Source: Akkermansiaceae bacterium
Lineage (GTDB): Bacteria; Verrucomicrobiota; Verrucomicrobiia; Verrucomicrobiales; Akkermansiaceae
Reading direction: 5' to 3'
Assembly: GCA_026421245.1 (NCBI GenBank)
Contig: JAPKDJ010000021.1
Coordinates: 1 to 59,113, forward strand
DNA length: 59,113 nt
Below are positions 33,834 through 42,599 of the stretch, one piece after another. The first letter of the stretch is position 1. Each line of letters starts with the position of its first letter. A program made the position numbers and the translations under genes. The notes below the pieces were generated by a model, which had not been told where the DNA came from, did no database searches, and was given only the letters and a program-made list of their open reading frames with translations.

Positions 33834-34461
33834 GGTAGAGGAGTTTTCCAAAGACCCAACCGGTTCCATCTTTCACGGCCCCAAGAGGGCCGGGAATGCG
33901 GTCGCGGTTGATGGAGAGATCGAGAGTGGAATGTGCTACTTTTGACTGCATGGATTTCATACGGGCTTCCATTTGGTCCAGCTCGGTTTGGACGCGGCTG
34001 AGTTCTTTTTCGATCTTAAGAGTGTCTTCGATCTTGGTGGCTCGTGAGAGAAGGGAGCGAAGGCGGTCCCGGAGGGCTCGTTTGTTTTTGAGAGCGGCAT
34101 CGAGGTCAAGATAGGCCGCGGTGATGTCGGTCATGTTAACCCGGCTTGAAGTGACTTTGCCAACGCTCTCAAGCGATTCCATGAGGGAAGGAAGTGAGAC
34201 TGCCGGAACACGGATACTGGCGCGGTAGCGATCGTCGGTCAGACTGGAGGAGGTGATGAGAGCGTTGTGTTTCGCAACGAGGGAGACCGATTTGTCCGAG
34301 CTCGATTTCAGAGAGCGAGATTTCATGCTCATGGAGCCGGAGCGTTGGATCTGACGTGCGGAGGCGGGGGCTGCTCCGGGCGCCATGGCATCCATAGCAT
34401 AATTAGAGGAAGCGCAGGAGGAGAGAAGGGCGGCAACAAAAGCGGATAGGATGATTTTCAT
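33826..34461 (-). CDS. DUF4349-domain lipoprotein
   Basis: 211 residues. The start is a lipoprotein signal with lipobox LLSSCAS, so it is membrane-anchored. The DUF4349 pattern follows: a beta part (YRASIRVPAVSLPSLMESL), VTSSRVNMTDITAAYLDLDA, then a long coiled coil (about 120-180, LKIEKELSRVQTELDQMEAR) and a short tail. In many relatives a C-terminal membrane helix follows. Here the tail is only mildly hydrophobic. Function is unknown. Its last codons overlap the HEAT-like remnant. Confidence 0.85.
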   Translation of the reverse strand: MKIILSAFVAALLSSCASSNYAMDAMAPGAAPASARQIQRSGSMSMKSRSLKSSSDKSVSLVAKHNALITSSSLTDDRYRASIRVPAVSLPSLMESLESVGKVTSSRVNMTDITAAYLDLDAALKNKRALRDRLRSLLSRATKIEDTLKIEKELSRVQTELDQMEARMKSMQSKVAHSTLDLSINRDRIPGPLGAVKDGTGWVFGKLLYLN

Positions 34462-34567
34462 CGTGCTGCAAAAACAGCATTTAGAAGCGAGGAGCGCAAG
34501 CTTTTAATGGTGGAAAAACAGCATTTAATATTGGCTCATCATGCCAAGGAAATGAGGTGGTGAGAAA

Positions 34568-34861
34568 CTAGCACCGAAGATAGTTGGCGATCCCATAGAT
34601 GAGATTTCCTTCAAGCAGAATTCCAAAGCAGGCGATCCCGAAGAGGAAAGTAACCCACCCAACGATTCTTTCGGCGCGTCTGCGATAGGTGAAGAGGGCG
34701 CAGAATCCCCAGATAACGGGCGGAATTACGGGTATGATTGCGAGGGGGCGAAAGCGGGACCTGGAGGGGATGACAATTGGGAGGAAATAGGCAAAGAAAA
34801 CCGCGCAGGAAAGAGTTATAAGGGCCCTCTCTCTGGCGCGGGATAATTCTTTGAACTTCAC
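34568..34861 (-). CDS. Small membrane protein of unknown function
   Basis: 97 residues with three hydrophobic segments (about 17-32, 42-60 and 68-90) and basic loops. No family is recognised. Its ATG lies 3 bases after the stop of the PhoD gene, so it is likely co-transcribed with it. Confidence 0.6.
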   Translation of the reverse strand: MKFKELSRARERALITLSCAVFFAYFLPIVIPSRSRFRPLAIIPVIPPVIWGFCALFTYRRRAERIVGWVTFLFGIACFGILLEGNLIYGIANYLRC

Positions 34862-34864
34862 GGG

Positions 34865-36724
34865 CTACTCGCCCTTCAGCTCGGACTTGAGGACGCGCTC
34901 GGGTTTGTCTTTGCCGATCCTAATTGTATGAGGGGCGGCGGAGTAGACGGGGAGCTTGCCTTTGGACTTCTTCAGACGAGTGGTGTAGAGGATCTCCTTG
35001 GTCTTCTCGTTGATGACTTGGACAACGGGATTTTTGAGATCAACTTCGTAGGCGAGATGGCCGGTGGCTTTACGGCCATCGTTGTCGCGGGAGTTGAAGG
35101 TGATAGGCCAGCCGGGGAACTGAGAATCTTTTTCGGTGGTGACGTCAGTGAAGCGCTTGTAACACTCGAAGGTGACTTTGCCGGTCTTCTTGTTGAAGCG
35201 GGCGAGGCCATAGCCGTCGGAGCGCTGCTTTTCGTCAGCACGCTTGGTGGGGTTGGCGTAGGCGAGCATGGTGATTTTGTTGCCGAGGCCGTCGAGGTAA
35301 TTTCCGGTCCAGGGGAGTGGGGAATTGGCAACAGGATTGGGGCCGGCTTTAGCGTCGGAAGGATGCCACCAGCGACCGTAGATGGTGTTGACGAGAGCGG
35401 GGGAGGTAAAGGCGTAGGGGCCGTCGTCGAACTCATCGATGCCGTGGCGAACGGAAACGGCGAGGTGTTGGTCGCCGCAGAGGTGGGTGGCGTGGGCGCG
35501 GCGAACTTCGCGAAGGGCGTTGTTGCGACCGGTTTGGGGCCAGGCGTTGGAGTCGAGGTCCGCGAGGAGCCGGTTGGTGGGACCGCCGTGAATGTGGACG
35601 GCTCCGCAGAAGGCAGTTTGACTCAGAACGACTTTGAGGTCGGCACCGGTCCAGTCCTGTGACCAATTGTGGAGGAATTTGAGCTGGCGGTCGCCAAGGA
35701 GTTTGAGGCCTTTGGCATCCACGGCTTTGCGGTCATATTTTGGATCGTTGATGTGGTCGGGGCGGGGGCCCATTTTGGGGATGGTGCCTTCGGGGCCGGT
35801 CTTGAATTTACGGTCCTCAAGGATAGCGAAGGAAATGCCGGCGTAGGTCAGGTCGGTGAAGTAAACGCTGATGCCACGCTTGATGGGTTTTGGATCGACG
35901 GGGTCGGGGAGGTGCCAGGTTTGCTGGCGCTGGACCATGTTGACGTATTCGGGGGCGTAGAAATATCCGCCGCTGGGGCCGGCGGGCGTGGTGGCTTTGA
36001 TGCCTTCTTCTCCCCAAAGATTGGCCTGGCCGATGTCGTGGTCATCGGGAATCGTGATGGTGGGCCGATCTCGCATGATATCGCGGAACTGCATGCCGAA
36101 TTCAAGCCAACCCGAGGTGTGCTGGGTGTGGTGATAGGTTTGATCTCCGGCGAAGAAGAGGATGTCGGGATCCTGGGCGATGAGATTTTTGACAATCAAG
36201 GGACGCGGTCCGGTGGTGCGGGAGGAATTGCAGGAAAGGTTGCCGACCACGATGGTGTCTTTATCGGTGGGCTCGCGGCGGATCTTGCCTTCAAAGGTGG
36301 CCTTGTCCGAGTGACGGAGGCGATAAGCGAAATTCTTGGTTGCGTCCCAATTCTTGATGCGGAAGTGGGCGGACCAGCCGGGGTAAACAATGGTTTCTTT
36401 GGCGATCTCCTTCCAGCTCTCTCCGTCCTTCACTTCGAGACGGACTTCCTGAGTTTCGTCCGGCTTGAGGGGGAAAAGCTGTGCGGTGAGCTTTAAAGTG
36501 CGTTCTTGAAGGGTGTAAACTGCAAAGCAAATGACCTCCTCGCGCGGGACGTCGAGGTTGATCATGCGTTTCTTCTTTTTGGCGGATCCCTGACGTTTCC
36601 ACCAGTCGGAGGTGGCCCGGTTATCGAGACTGGAATACTTTTCGCCAAAGAGCTCAGCCGAGGTCGGCATGAGTTTTCCAAAGGCGGGTGAGACAGCCAA
36701 AAGGGCAAGGAGGAATAGCTTCAT
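34865..36724 (-). CDS. Secreted PhoD-like phosphodiesterase/alkaline phosphatase
   Basis: 619 residues from the ATG at 36724, chosen because a signal peptide begins there (MKLFLLALLAVSPAFGKL). An N-terminal beta domain (about 30-140) precedes the PhoD metallophosphatase core: GNLSCNSS, LFFAGDQTYHH, TIPDDHDIGQANLWGEEG and CGDQHLAVSV. The Asp, Asn and His ligands expected for the Fe/Ca site are present. PhoD enzymes release phosphate from phosphomono- and diesters outside the cytoplasm. No Pho box is evident. A small membrane protein gene follows 3 bases downstream. Confidence 0.9.
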   Translation of the reverse strand: MKLFLLALLAVSPAFGKLMPTSAELFGEKYSSLDNRATSDWWKRQGSAKKKKRMINLDVPREEVICFAVYTLQERTLKLTAQLFPLKPDETQEVRLEVKDGESWKEIAKETIVYPGWSAHFRIKNWDATKNFAYRLRHSDKATFEGKIRREPTDKDTIVVGNLSCNSSRTTGPRPLIVKNLIAQDPDILFFAGDQTYHHTQHTSGWLEFGMQFRDIMRDRPTITIPDDHDIGQANLWGEEGIKATTPAGPSGGYFYAPEYVNMVQRQQTWHLPDPVDPKPIKRGISVYFTDLTYAGISFAILEDRKFKTGPEGTIPKMGPRPDHINDPKYDRKAVDAKGLKLLGDRQLKFLHNWSQDWTGADLKVVLSQTAFCGAVHIHGGPTNRLLADLDSNAWPQTGRNNALREVRRAHATHLCGDQHLAVSVRHGIDEFDDGPYAFTSPALVNTIYGRWWHPSDAKAGPNPVANSPLPWTGNYLDGLGNKITMLAYANPTKRADEKQRSDGYGLARFNKKTGKVTFECYKRFTDVTTEKDSQFPGWPITFNSRDNDGRKATGHLAYEVDLKNPVVQVINEKTKEILYTTRLKKSKGKLPVYSAAPHTIRIGKDKPERVLKSELKGE

Positions 36725-37193
36725 GGAGTGGAAGATAGCAGGTGTGACGAACGGTGACAATTTCTCAGACGACTGAAGTGGCTCTGCTAAACAAAGCAAA
36801 AGAATTGCCGATGATGTGAACTGGTGTTTGCCCGGGCAATCACTCCGAATAAGGCTAAATGAAACGAAAAATAAGGGGCCTTCCGGGCGGGTTTATACTT
36901 CGCGATGCCAAGGGAGCTTTCGTTCTCAAACCGTCGCTGGGCAACCCGAACAATGACCATAAGATCTCCCCATGCCTTCCGCGTAAAACGGCAGTTGAAT
37001 AAATCGGGCGTGCTGACACCGCATATCAGTGATTTTTTTGGTTGAGCGGCCGGACTCTCCGAGTGTCATGATTGGTGATCAGCGTGCGGGCTTGGGTTGA
37101 TTCGTTCTTGGTCGGGATTTTTCGTGTGGAGAAAAAGAAGCTTGTTTGATTTTCAATATTATTGTCGAAGTGATTTAGCGGCTCGCCGCTGTT
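36725..37193. other. Intergenic, one possible small reading frame
   Basis: Apart from a 47-codon plus-strand frame at 36859 (separate entry) nothing is recognised. The final bases before 37194 contain no clear ribosome site. Confidence 0.4.
36859..37002 (+). CDS. Possible small protein of 47 residues
   Basis: ATG at 36859, with AAGG nine bases upstream, opens MKRKIRGLPGGFILRDAKG, then AFVLKPSLGNPNNDHKI, ending in TAA at 37000-37002. Composition is basic and protein-like, but there is no recognised family and no neighbour to support it. It could equally be a fragment or chance. Confidence 0.25.
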   Translation: MKRKIRGLPGGFILRDAKGAFVLKPSLGNPNNDHKISPCLPRKTAVE

Positions 37194-38888
37194 ATGATGT
37201 TTCGTATTCTTTTTCTCTTCGTTGCTCTCTCTCATCTTTCCCTGCTTTCAGCCAAACAGCTATCGAAGGTCGAAAATTTCGCGCTCATTGACCACGAAGG
37301 AAAATTTCATGAACTCAATTATTACTTGAAGCTTCCCAGGGTGAAAGGGTTGGTGATTTTTATTCAGGGAAACGGATGTCCGCTGGTGCAGAAGCGGATT
37401 CCAGAGTTGGACCGAATGAGGACGGAGTTCGAGAAGAGAGGGATTCTTTTTTGCATGCTCAATGCCAACCTCCAAGATGAACTGGCGGAAATCCGGAAGG
37501 AGGCGGAATCTTTTAAGATTGCCATGCCTATTTTGAAAGATGAGGCCCAGATTGTGGCCCAAGCTTTGGGGGTGGAGAGGACGGCAGAGGCTTACCTGAT
37601 CAGTGCGAAGGGAAAAAAGATTGTCTATCGGGGTGCCGTAGATGATCGACTCAGCTATCAGACCGAAAAACCAAAGGCGGAGAAACACTACTTGAAAGAT
37701 GCCATTGAGAGTCTTCTTGGAGATCGGGCGATTGAGCCCGCGGTCACCGATGCTCCGGGTTGCAGAGTGACCTTTCCCAAGTTTCCCGGGGGATTGACCT
37801 ACACCAGGGACGTGGCTCCTATTCTCGCGAAGAATTGTGTCTCCTGCCATTCCAAGGGAGGTCTGGGTCCTTTCCCGATGAGTAATTATCGTAAGGTGGC
37901 GGGTTGGTCAGACATGATTGCCGAAGTCATCCTGACAAAACAAATGCCGCCCTGGCACGCCGATCCGGAGGTTGGGGAGTTTTCCAATGACTGCAGTTTG
38001 TCGCCGGAAGAAGCCCATAAGATTGTTAGCTGGGTGGCAGCAGGGAGTCCGAAGGGAGAGGGGGCGGATCCACTTGAAAATTTCAAGGTTGATCTTCCCA
38101 AGTGGCATCTTGGAGAACCGGACAAGGTCATTCAGATTCCGACGCAGAAACTGGTTGCCGAAGGGTTTTTCGACTACCGGTATGTGACAATCGATAATCC
38201 TTTTGATCGAGATGTTTGGCTCACCGCGAGCGAGATCCGACCCGGCAATACGAAGGTTTTGCACCATGTCATCGTGACCTCGCATGCGGCGGGGAGACGA
38301 AAGCCGGCACAATGGATCACTGGATACGCGCCCGGAACACAGGGGCAAAAGTATCCCGCCGGAAGTTCGGTGCATTTGCGCAAAGGGCACAAACTCCGCC
38401 TTCAACTTCACTACACGGCCTCCGGGAAACCAGAGATCGATGAAACGCAGTTGGGTTTTCATGTTTCCGACAAACCGACTCCCAAGATTTTTCGCACCGC
38501 GATTGTTGCAAATTCCAAGTTTCAGATCCCTCCCGGGAGTATGAACTACGGAGTTTCTAAAACTCATCTCTTCCCGAAGAACGTGACTCTTTATGCCATT
38601 AATCCTCACATGCATTTCAGGGGGAAGTTCATGAATTTTGAAGCCGAGTTTAAAAATGGGCGCCGCCAGGCTCTTCTCTCCGTGCCCAATTATAATTTCA
38701 ATTGGCAGCGGACATACGTGTTTGAGGAACCTCTCAAACTACCTGCCGGATCCCGGGTTCATATTCGGAACGCCTGGGATAATTCTCGTTTTAACCCCTA
38801 CAATCCAGATCCCCAAAAGACAGTGAAGTGGGGCGATCAAACCTTCGATGAGATGTTCTTTGCGACGCTGGGGTATATCGAGGATTGA
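37194..38888 (+). CDS. Exported redoxin / heme c / copper monooxygenase-like protein (second copy)
   Basis: 564 residues with a signal peptide (1-20). A peroxiredoxin-like domain (about 25-180) keeps one Cys at position 62 in GNGCPLVQKR, unlike the relative at 9624, which has none there. The c-type heme motif CVSCH is at 215-219. The C-terminal copper monooxygenase-like domain shows LHHVIVTSHAAGRR and NPHMHFRGKFMNFE. It may oxidise an organic substrate in the periplasm, using heme as an electron relay, but that is inference. It reads towards ppnP, 45 bases away. Confidence 0.88.
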   Translation: MMFRILFLFVALSHLSLLSAKQLSKVENFALIDHEGKFHELNYYLKLPRVKGLVIFIQGNGCPLVQKRIPELDRMRTEFEKRGILFCMLNANLQDELAEIRKEAESFKIAMPILKDEAQIVAQALGVERTAEAYLISAKGKKIVYRGAVDDRLSYQTEKPKAEKHYLKDAIESLLGDRAIEPAVTDAPGCRVTFPKFPGGLTYTRDVAPILAKNCVSCHSKGGLGPFPMSNYRKVAGWSDMIAEVILTKQMPPWHADPEVGEFSNDCSLSPEEAHKIVSWVAAGSPKGEGADPLENFKVDLPKWHLGEPDKVIQIPTQKLVAEGFFDYRYVTIDNPFDRDVWLTASEIRPGNTKVLHHVIVTSHAAGRRKPAQWITGYAPGTQGQKYPAGSSVHLRKGHKLRLQLHYTASGKPEIDETQLGFHVSDKPTPKIFRTAIVANSKFQIPPGSMNYGVSKTHLFPKNVTLYAINPHMHFRGKFMNFEAEFKNGRRQALLSVPNYNFNWQRTYVFEEPLKLPAGSRVHIRNAWDNSRFNPYNPDPQKTVKWGDQTFDEMFFATLGYIED

Positions 38889-38933
38889 GTGGGAATGCTT
38901 GTGTGATTGGGAGAAAAACGCGATATCCCTGCC

Positions 38934-39248
38934 ATGGAGTTTGAAAATGTCACTGCAGTTGCTGCGGGCAATGTGTATTTTGAAGGGAAAGTGGTTTCGC
39001 ACACCATTCTGATGCCGGATGGGGCGAAAAAGACCTTGGGTGTGATTTTGCCAGGATCCTACCACTTTGGAACCGGGGCGGCGGAGATTATGGAAATAGT
39101 CGAGGGGGCTTGTTCTTATGTCCTTGATGGTGGAGAGAGTTCGCAGAAGGTCGCGAGTGGCGGACGTTTTGAAGTGTCGGCTAATTCAGGTTTTACGATC
39201 ACGGTTGAAGGTGGGCCTTGTCACTATGTCTGCAGCTTTGTTCAGTAG
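38934..39248 (+). CDS. ppnP: Pyrimidine/purine nucleoside phosphorylase
   Basis: 104 residues from the ATG at 38934, close to the 94 of E. coli PpnP. The cupin-like family shows VVSHTILMPDGAKKTLGVIL, GSYHFGTGAAEIMEIVEG and the end GPCHYVCSF. PpnP cleaves many nucleosides to base and pentose 1-phosphate in the cytoplasm. Six bases downstream a dead nucleoside-hydrolase gene begins, so the pair once formed a nucleoside salvage locus. Confidence 0.9.
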   Translation: MEFENVTAVAAGNVYFEGKVVSHTILMPDGAKKTLGVILPGSYHFGTGAAEIMEIVEGACSYVLDGGESSQKVASGGRFEVSANSGFTITVEGGPCHYVCSFVQ

Positions 39249-39254
39249 GATTCG

Positions 39255-39498
39255 ATGATGAAAAAAGCGCTGGGTATTTTGGCGGGATTATCGGGGCGTC
39301 TTTGGGCATCGCCCGCGAAGTTGATTTTTGACGCCGATATGGGAAATGACAGTGGAGAAAGATGGATTCACCTCGTTTACGAAGGGCAAGGGTGAGCGCG
39401 TTTATCTCACGGTGGATGAGAGGTAGGCGGTGCGGGTGGAGGAGGCCATTTGTGCAAATGGGGAACTCGCGGCCGAGGGAGGTTGGGCTACTTTTTAG
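39255..39498 (+). pseudogene. Nucleoside hydrolase gene with internal deletion and nonsense codon
   Basis: The ATG at 39255 begins a signal-like start and then SPAKLIFDADMGND, the hallmark of inosine-uridine nucleoside hydrolases (DTDxGxD-type site). Right after it a different frame reads the far end of the family: MTVEKDGFTSFTKGKGERVY, LTVDER, then TAG (probably from AAG), then in frame AVRVEEAICANGELAAEGGW and a final stop at 39496. The roughly 230 residues between are missing. The gene is dead. Confidence 0.7.
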
Positions 39499-41029
39499 CT
39501 CCGGGGTCGGCGCGAAGACCGAACTTTTGCGGGGTGAGTTTCCTGCTCACGGGCTTGAGTTGTTTGGCGGGGAGGCGTTCCTTATTTTTGGCGATGTCAT
39601 GCCATTGGGCGACCATTTTTTTGAGACGGGCGGGGTGTTTCTTGGCGAGATCGTTGAGTTCGGTGCGGTCCTCGGCGAGGTTGTAGAGTTCCCAGCGGCC
39701 CATTTTGGCTGAGGCGATTTTCCAGTCGCCAGAGCGGAGGGCGCGGTCTTTGGCAAAGTGGAAGTAGAGGGGATCGTGAGTTTTACGTTTTTCACCAGCG
39801 AGAATGGGAAGAAGTGATTTTCCGACAAGGGGATCGATGGTGCGATTGCCAACCTTTTCCAAGTACGAGGCATTTCCGATATCGAGGCAGGTGGCCATGA
39901 AGTCGATGAGGTGTGCGGGTTGATTAGTGGTTGAACCTGGCTTGGTTTTAAGAAGGGATTTTGGTCCGTGGACGATGAGGGGGGAGGAGATGCCGCCTTC
40001 GTGTTGGTTTTGTTTGTAGAGACGGAAAGGGGTGTTTCCGAGGTGGGCCCAACCGACGTCGTAGCACCAGTAGGATTTGGGATCCCAAGGTTTGAGTTCT
40101 TTACCACGGGTGCGGTCGAAGGGACAGGCTCCGTTGTCGGAGCAGAACATGATGAGGGTGTTGTCGTAGAGTTTCTTTTCTTTCAGGTGCTTGATGAGGC
40201 GGCCGATGTTCTGGTCGAGGACATCGATCATGGCGGCGTAGACTTCCATGCGGTCTTGTTCCCATTGTTTGTCGGCGGGTGAGAGGCTGTTCCAGGCGGG
40301 GATGTGGGCGGCGCGGGGAGCGAGTTTCCACTCGGCGGGGAGGAGGCCGGTGTTGATCTGCTTTTCGTGGCGGCGCTGGCGGAGGACATCCCAACCTTCG
40401 GCGTATCTTCCGGCGTATTTTTTGACGTCGGCTTCGGGTGCTTGAAGGGGGTAGTGGGGAGCGTTGTAGGCGCAGTAGAGGAAGAAGGGGGTTTGTTTTT
40501 TGTGCTCATCAACGAAGTCGATGGCGTAGTCGGTGATGACGTTGGTGGTATAAAAGGGCTTTCCTTTGTGAGTGATGGGGACTTCCCAAGGTTTGCCGTC
40601 GAGGCGGAAGGTTTTGTCACCGGTGAAGAAATTGGTGGCCCCGGAGAGGTGGCCCCAGTAGCGCTGGAAGCCGAAGTCGGTGGGTTGTTTGGAGAGGTGC
40701 CATTTGCCCACCATCATGGTGTGGTAGTCGGCGGGGGCGAGAACTTCGGCGATGGTTGCTCCGCGGGAGAGTGATTCGCTGCCAGCTTGATCACAATAGA
40801 GGCCGGTGAGGAGGGAGACGCGGGAGGAATGGCACTTGGCGGTGTTGTAGAACTGGGTGAAACGGAGGCCTGCTTTGGCGAGAGCGTCAAGATTGGGGGT
40901 TTCGATTTCGGAGCCGTAGCAGCCGAGATCGGAGAAACCGAGGTCATCTGCCATGATGACGACGATGTTTGGGCGGGTTTTAGCTTGCGTCCATATGGTG
41001 AGGAAGAAGGTGATGATGAGAAAGCGCAT
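39488..41029 (-). CDS. Secreted sulfatase (formylglycine type)
   Basis: 513 residues with a signal peptide (1-16). The sulfatase family core is clear: RPNIVVIMADDLGFSDLGCY (metal Asp pair 28-29), the activation site AKCHSSRVSLLTG with Cys66, HLSKQPTDFG and CSDNGACPFDRT. The activation motif reads C-x-S-x-R rather than the usual C-x-P/A-x-R. Cys is still present for conversion to formylglycine. No anaerobic or aerobic maturase gene is in the window. Substrate is probably a sulfated polysaccharide or steroid, not predictable further. Confidence 0.92.
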   Translation of the reverse strand: MRFLIITFFLTIWTQAKTRPNIVVIMADDLGFSDLGCYGSEIETPNLDALAKAGLRFTQFYNTAKCHSSRVSLLTGLYCDQAGSESLSRGATIAEVLAPADYHTMMVGKWHLSKQPTDFGFQRYWGHLSGATNFFTGDKTFRLDGKPWEVPITHKGKPFYTTNVITDYAIDFVDEHKKQTPFFLYCAYNAPHYPLQAPEADVKKYAGRYAEGWDVLRQRRHEKQINTGLLPAEWKLAPRAAHIPAWNSLSPADKQWEQDRMEVYAAMIDVLDQNIGRLIKHLKEKKLYDNTLIMFCSDNGACPFDRTRGKELKPWDPKSYWCYDVGWAHLGNTPFRLYKQNQHEGGISSPLIVHGPKSLLKTKPGSTTNQPAHLIDFMATCLDIGNASYLEKVGNRTIDPLVGKSLLPILAGEKRKTHDPLYFHFAKDRALRSGDWKIASAKMGRWELYNLAEDRTELNDLAKKHPARLKKMVAQWHDIAKNKERLPAKQLKPVSRKLTPQKFGLRADPGAKK

Positions 41030-41063
41030 GGCGCGAACTTATTGGAATTTCCTTGGAGAAGGC

Positions 41064-41099
41064 ATAAAAAAATCAGCCCACCAAGGAAGGTGGGCTGAT
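41064..41099 (-). terminator. Rho-independent terminator, minus strand
   Basis: ATCAGCCCACC (41072-41082) pairs with GGTGGGCTGAT (41088-41098). On the minus strand the stem is followed by a T run (from the A run at 41065-41071). It closes the remnant gene ending at 41104 and lies just upstream of the sulfatase start. Confidence 0.85.
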
Positions 41100-41103
41100 G
41101 AAA

Positions 41104-41655
41104 TTATCGAGAGAATCCGAGGAGGAATACTTCTCCCAGTTCGCGGTCGGAAGAGAAGTTATCGAAGATGGTTTGTCGGGCTCCTCCGGTGGGCGCAACG
41201 TGGACACTGAAGGTGCCTGTCTCAGTCAGCGGAACGTTTTGGAGATCGACCCAAACATCGTAGGAAGTATCTGGCATGAAGGTGAGACCGGAATCGTTCA
41301 CAGGATCTCCGATTCGATCGATGGCTTCGAGCCTGAGTGCACCATCGCCGGCCTCGCGGACAAGGCTGACAGAGGTTCCGACGTTGGAACCTCTGGTCTA
41401 CGACAAAGCGAATTGCTTTTTCGTTGAAACCAACTTTTGTGGCAACGGGGAGATCAGCTTCTTCGCCACTCAGACAGAAGCGGAAGAACAGGGCGCGGGA
41501 GGAGTTCCCCTGAATTTCATCGCGTGGCCAGAAGGAGAGCCAATCGGGCTTCAGTGTTCCGCTCTGCCCCGAGATGAAATGAGCACTTAGGACCAGAGTT
41601 GTGAGGGTGTGATCTTTGTCTCCTTGCCAGAAACGGGCGTTTTGTCCATTTTCCG
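41104..41655 (-). pseudogene. Frameshifted exported surface-protein gene
   Basis: Two minus-strand frames join into one protein near 41395 by a single extra base: AHFISGQSGTLKPDWLSFWP ... VGFNEKAIRFVVD in one frame, then RGSNVGTSVSLVREAGDGAL ... TSYDVWVDLQNVPL ... FLLGFSR in the other. The beta-rich pattern (YDVWVDLQN) is like LamG/concanavalin-type or fasciclin-adjacent domains of large verrucomicrobial surface proteins. The beginning is lost against the SGNH gene. A good terminator directly follows its stop. Confidence 0.55.
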
Positions 41656-41658
41656 TGA

Positions 41659-42357
41659 ATGTTGAAATCAATTCTTTTTTTCGCCGCCTTGGTGTTGTCC
41701 CCGCTTGCTGCTCCTTTAAAGCCTGCGTTCCAGCCCGCAAAGGAAATCGAAGGCCTTCCCAGGGTTCTTTTAATCGGTGATTCAATTTCGATAGGCTACA
41801 CCTTGCAGGTTCGTGAGTTGCTTAAGGGAAAGGCCACTGTCCAGCGTCCACCGGTCAATTGTGCTGCCACTATTCATGGCCTAAAAAACCTTAATTCATG
41901 GCTGGGAACCGGGGGGAAGGGTAAGAAATGGGACGTGATTCATTTCAACTGGGGCCTCCACGATCTCAAGTACATGGGGCCAAATGGCGAAAATTTGGCT
42001 GATCCAAAGGCAAAAACTAGCCGGCAGCAGGTTTCGCCTCAAGAATATGAAAAAAATCTCCATCAACTTGTGAATCGGTTGAAGAAAACCGGTGCCCGGT
42101 TGATCTGGAGAAATACCACTCCGGTTCCCGCAGGGGTGAGAGGCAGGGTTCCCGGCGATTCATTGAAATACAATGCGATTGCGGCAAAAGTGATGAGCGA
42201 GTCTGGGGTTAATGTTCAAGACATGTACTCCTTTGCCAAAAAGAACGCCACCCGGATTCAGCGGAAGGCGGATGTTCATTTCACGAAGGAGGGATCTCTC
42301 GAGCTGGCCAAGGAGGTTGTTAAAGTTCTCAAGATCGAAGTGCCCTCCAAAAAGTAG
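41659..42357 (+). CDS. Secreted SGNH/GDSL-family hydrolase
   Basis: 232 residues with a signal peptide (MLKSILFFAALVLSPLA). SGNH blocks: RVLLIGDSISIGYT (GDS nucleophile), PPVNCAATIHG, HFNWGLHDLKYMG (Asn block) and the C-terminal ADVHFTKEGSLELA (DxxH-type). It is an exported esterase or acetylhydrolase and differs from the SGNH protein at 17366 in every block, so they are not recent duplicates. It is followed by a coding remnant and the peptidase gene. Confidence 0.88.
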   Translation: MLKSILFFAALVLSPLAAPLKPAFQPAKEIEGLPRVLLIGDSISIGYTLQVRELLKGKATVQRPPVNCAATIHGLKNLNSWLGTGGKGKKWDVIHFNWGLHDLKYMGPNGENLADPKAKTSRQQVSPQEYEKNLHQLVNRLKKTGARLIWRNTTPVPAGVRGRVPGDSLKYNAIAAKVMSESGVNVQDMYSFAKKNATRIQRKADVHFTKEGSLELAKEVVKVLKIEVPSKK

Positions 42358-42361
42358 AGGT

Positions 42362-42513
42362 CCGAGATCGTCAAAACTTCCAAGGGTCTTGTTTCTGTTT
42401 CTGCTGATCTGGTTCAACTCAAGAATTGCTCATTCCGGGTGGTTGCATACGGAAGCAAGTGGGGCGACGGCGGTGATGATCTGAAGGTGAGCGATTTTTC
42501 GATCCCCCGTTAA
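42362..42513 (+). pseudogene. C-terminal coding fragment, family unknown
   Basis: About 50 codons read SKGLVSVSADLVQLKNCSFR, VVAYGSKWGDGGDDLKVS and DFSIPR, then TAA. It looks like the closing beta strands of a secreted protein. There is no start. It occupies the gap between the SGNH hydrolase and the peptidase. Confidence 0.4.
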
Positions 42514-42599
42514 TCGAATCAGGGAGGAGGAGTTATCCAGCTTGAGATCTACAGAGGTTACTTGCCATCGGGCTGGCACGCCCTATAACTCGCCGAAAC

